A stretch of 64,000 nucleotides of DNA, taken from NCBI RefSeq assembly GCF_964340395.1, contig NC_135559.1, positions 4,936,501 through 5,000,500 of the forward strand. The letters are read 5' to 3'. Each line of letters begins with the position of its first letter. The first letter of the stretch is position 1. The stretch is from Glandiceps talaboti (taxonomy: Eukaryota > Hemichordata > Enteropneusta > Spengelidae). This document shows, one piece after another, positions 62,218 through 64,000 of the stretch. Made by a program: the position numbers and the translations under genes. The notes under the pieces were generated by a model. That model searched no databases and was not told where the DNA came from. It saw only the letters and a program-made list of their open reading frames with translations.

Positions 62218-62360
62218 TCAGGGTGTGTCATTGTCCGACATACAGTTTTGGCCTTTGTTGGTCACATAATGGTTGAATTCAGCTTTCCAATCTACCATGT
62301 ACTTAGTGCTCCACTTATGAAATTCTTCCTTCCACTTACGTTCTGCATCATTTATATCAT
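62218..62360 (-). CDS. Last coding exon of a second, tandem cholinesterase (T-peptide)
   Basis: 143 bp from an ATCTAG acceptor to TGA at 62218-62220. It encodes DINDAERKWKEEFHKWST, then KYMVDWKAEFNHYV and GQNC. It is homologous to AChE exon 3 at 43578-43714 (29 of 40 aligned residues identical by my count) and has the same entry phase (one base carried over). It is not part of the first gene, because it lies upstream of that gene's start on the same strand. The catalytic exons must lie beyond 64000: nothing resembling the exon 2 sequence is visible in 62361-64000. So this is the 3' end of a neighbouring cholinesterase paralog, partial in this window. Whether the rest is intact cannot be told. 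Confidence 0.88.
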
Positions 62361-64000
62361 CTAGATGACAAAGAATGAGAAATATGACGAGAAATAGGTT
62401 AAGAAGACGACCATAGATATCATGAAAATGGGGTCGTAATAAAAATGAACTAGTAAAACAGGCCACTCAATACGAACAGTATCATCGATGCCACGTCACT
62501 TTCTTAATTATAAATGTGTGTCAAAAGGGTAGGTGTCGATATTTTGATTAACTTGGACATGACCTATATTTGCCTGTGATTGGATCTATATTCTGTATTC
62601 GGCATCCGTTTTACCTCCCGTGGGGAGGAGGGGTAATTTCTGTCCTCGCGCGCGTATGTGTCTCTCATCATTTTCTCTAAAATGGATCGGTCAATTGAAA
62701 GGTAACTTTGTTTCCAACCCTCCTATGAGAAAAGGAAGTACTTGTTAGGTTTTGGTAAACATTCAATGAACTTTAATGATCTATTTGCATAATTAACGAT
62801 TTCAGGAATTAGATAATATCTTTAGGATACATTCTTCAAGTATCATATAATTATAAGTGTATATATAAACAATAATAGACCACTTTCTTCCTATAATGCT
62901 TGTTAATGTAGCTTTAGACTTGAATGAGTAATTTGAATAATTAATGTGGTTTTTCGGTAATTAGGCAATATCTCATGAATACATGCTTCTAATTTCATAT
63001 AATTTCGTGTCTACAAGGTTAACTGTTCTCTGCCCTTACGAGAGGCATTCAGTTTACACCCGGTTAACTGTCCTCTGCCCCTTACGAGAGGCATTCAGTT
63101 TACACCCGGTTAACTGTCCTTTGCCCCTTACGAGAGGCATTCAGTTTACACCCGGTTAACTGTCCTTTGCCCCTTACGAGAGGCATTCAGTTTACATCCG
63201 GTTAACTGTCCTCTGCCCCTTACGAGAGGCATTCAGTTCACATCCGGTTAGCTGTCCTCTGCCCCTTACGAGAGGCATTCAGTTTACACCCGGATAACTG
63301 TCCTCTGCCCCTTACGAGAGGCATTCAGTTTACATCCGGTTAAATCAAAGACAGTAGTGTCTTTACGAGGCTTCCAGTTTAAATTTGATGGATTCTGCAA
63401 TGGTTTCATTTTGATACCAATTCGACCTCTATTTTTAAAAAATTATGCGGTGACCCATTTCCGTGATTTTAACTGAGAATGGGCTTTTATTGAAAAGAGT
63501 AAGGCTTACTACCAAATATTTAAAATTTGTATTTTCGAGATGAAAACTCCGTTAATAATAGGTAAGTGCAGTTTTTTACTTAGACGCTGTCCAGCTCATC
63601 TACTACGACACTACAGTATACAATACTCGCAAATACAATACTCGCAGTATTGAATTTACTGGAGCACACTTAGCCTTCATTTGTAATTAACTTATCTCAA
63701 ACTTAGTATCAAGATATATTATTTTATAAACGATCCAATGACATACACATCAAACAGGAAATCCCTTCTATGCAATCATCTGTTCTAAGAGTGCCAGAAG
63801 ACAATCGTAATGATATAGAAGACATGCATCGGCATTAAAATAGTTCAAGCGAAGTTATTATGTAAGTATTTTCACTTGAGTGAAAAACTTAGCTTGTACT
63901 ACAGCATACTGCAGGATGCAATACATAAAAAATATTACATAAAATAAGTTCTTCAAGCCATCTGTTTAATAGTATAAATTTGAGTATCCAGTGTTCAGTG
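62361..64000 (-). other. Putative last intron of the second cholinesterase
   Basis: No coding segment recognised. Contains the 46-bp minisatellite at 63019-63340. The rest is AT-rich unique DNA. Confidence 0.5.
63019..63340. repeat. 46-bp minisatellite, 7 units
   Basis: Unit GGTTAACTGTCCTCTGCCCC then TTACGAGAGGCATTCAGTTT then ACACCC. The seven copies are over 90 percent alike by eye. The unit contains the HNF1-like half site GTTAAC. It lies upstream of the second cholinesterase's last exon. Confidence 0.93.

Overview
The window looks like AT-rich nuclear DNA from an animal, probably an invertebrate deuterostome (hemichordate or cephalochordate-like; this is inference). Coding sequence is sparse and split by consensus GT-AG introns, and most of the window is intron, intergenic DNA, microsatellites, minisatellites and small DNA transposons. 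All recognised genes lie on the minus strand. The acetylcholinesterase has the vertebrate exon boundaries, a vertebrate-like gorge rim and an aromatic T-type tail, which is the main reason for favouring a deuterostome; a lophotrochozoan is not excluded.

Layout. 1-20963: the 5' part of the very long first intron of CASK; only CASK exon 1 (20964-21022) falls inside the window. About 21023-21440: CpG-richer CASK promoter region with an NRF1-type palindrome. 21440-25006: intergenic DNA plus the 3' UTR of the next gene. 25007-34541: a complete 13-coding-exon RCC1-repeat/BTB gene (RCBTB1/2 co-ortholog, 532 aa), with a non-coding first exon near 36016-36100. 36100-43577: intergenic, with a 5'-truncated U2 snRNA fragment and a small transposon. 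43578-48564: a complete three-exon acetylcholinesterase (598 aa) with an intact catalytic triad and tetramerisation tail. 48565-62217: intergenic, dominated by minisatellites (32-bp unit at 51-52 kb, 36-bp unit at 55-56 kb) and compound microsatellites. 62218-62360: last coding exon of a second, tandem cholinesterase whose body lies beyond the right edge; its upstream intron holds a 46-bp minisatellite.

The three gene families do not form a known pathway together. CASK is a synaptic and junctional MAGUK scaffold, RCBTB a probable CUL3 adaptor, and AChE ends cholinergic transmission. The points most worth a second look are the one-residue insertion that shifts the tryptophan heptad of both cholinesterase tails, the tandem cholinesterase pair, a decayed duplicate of an RCC1 exon inside RCBTB, the U2 3' fragment, and several small transposon families, one of which carries a GCGCC motif that recurs alone elsewhere in the window. 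I saw no wholly new multi-gene system. All exon models rest on reading-frame, splice-site and remembered family comparison only.
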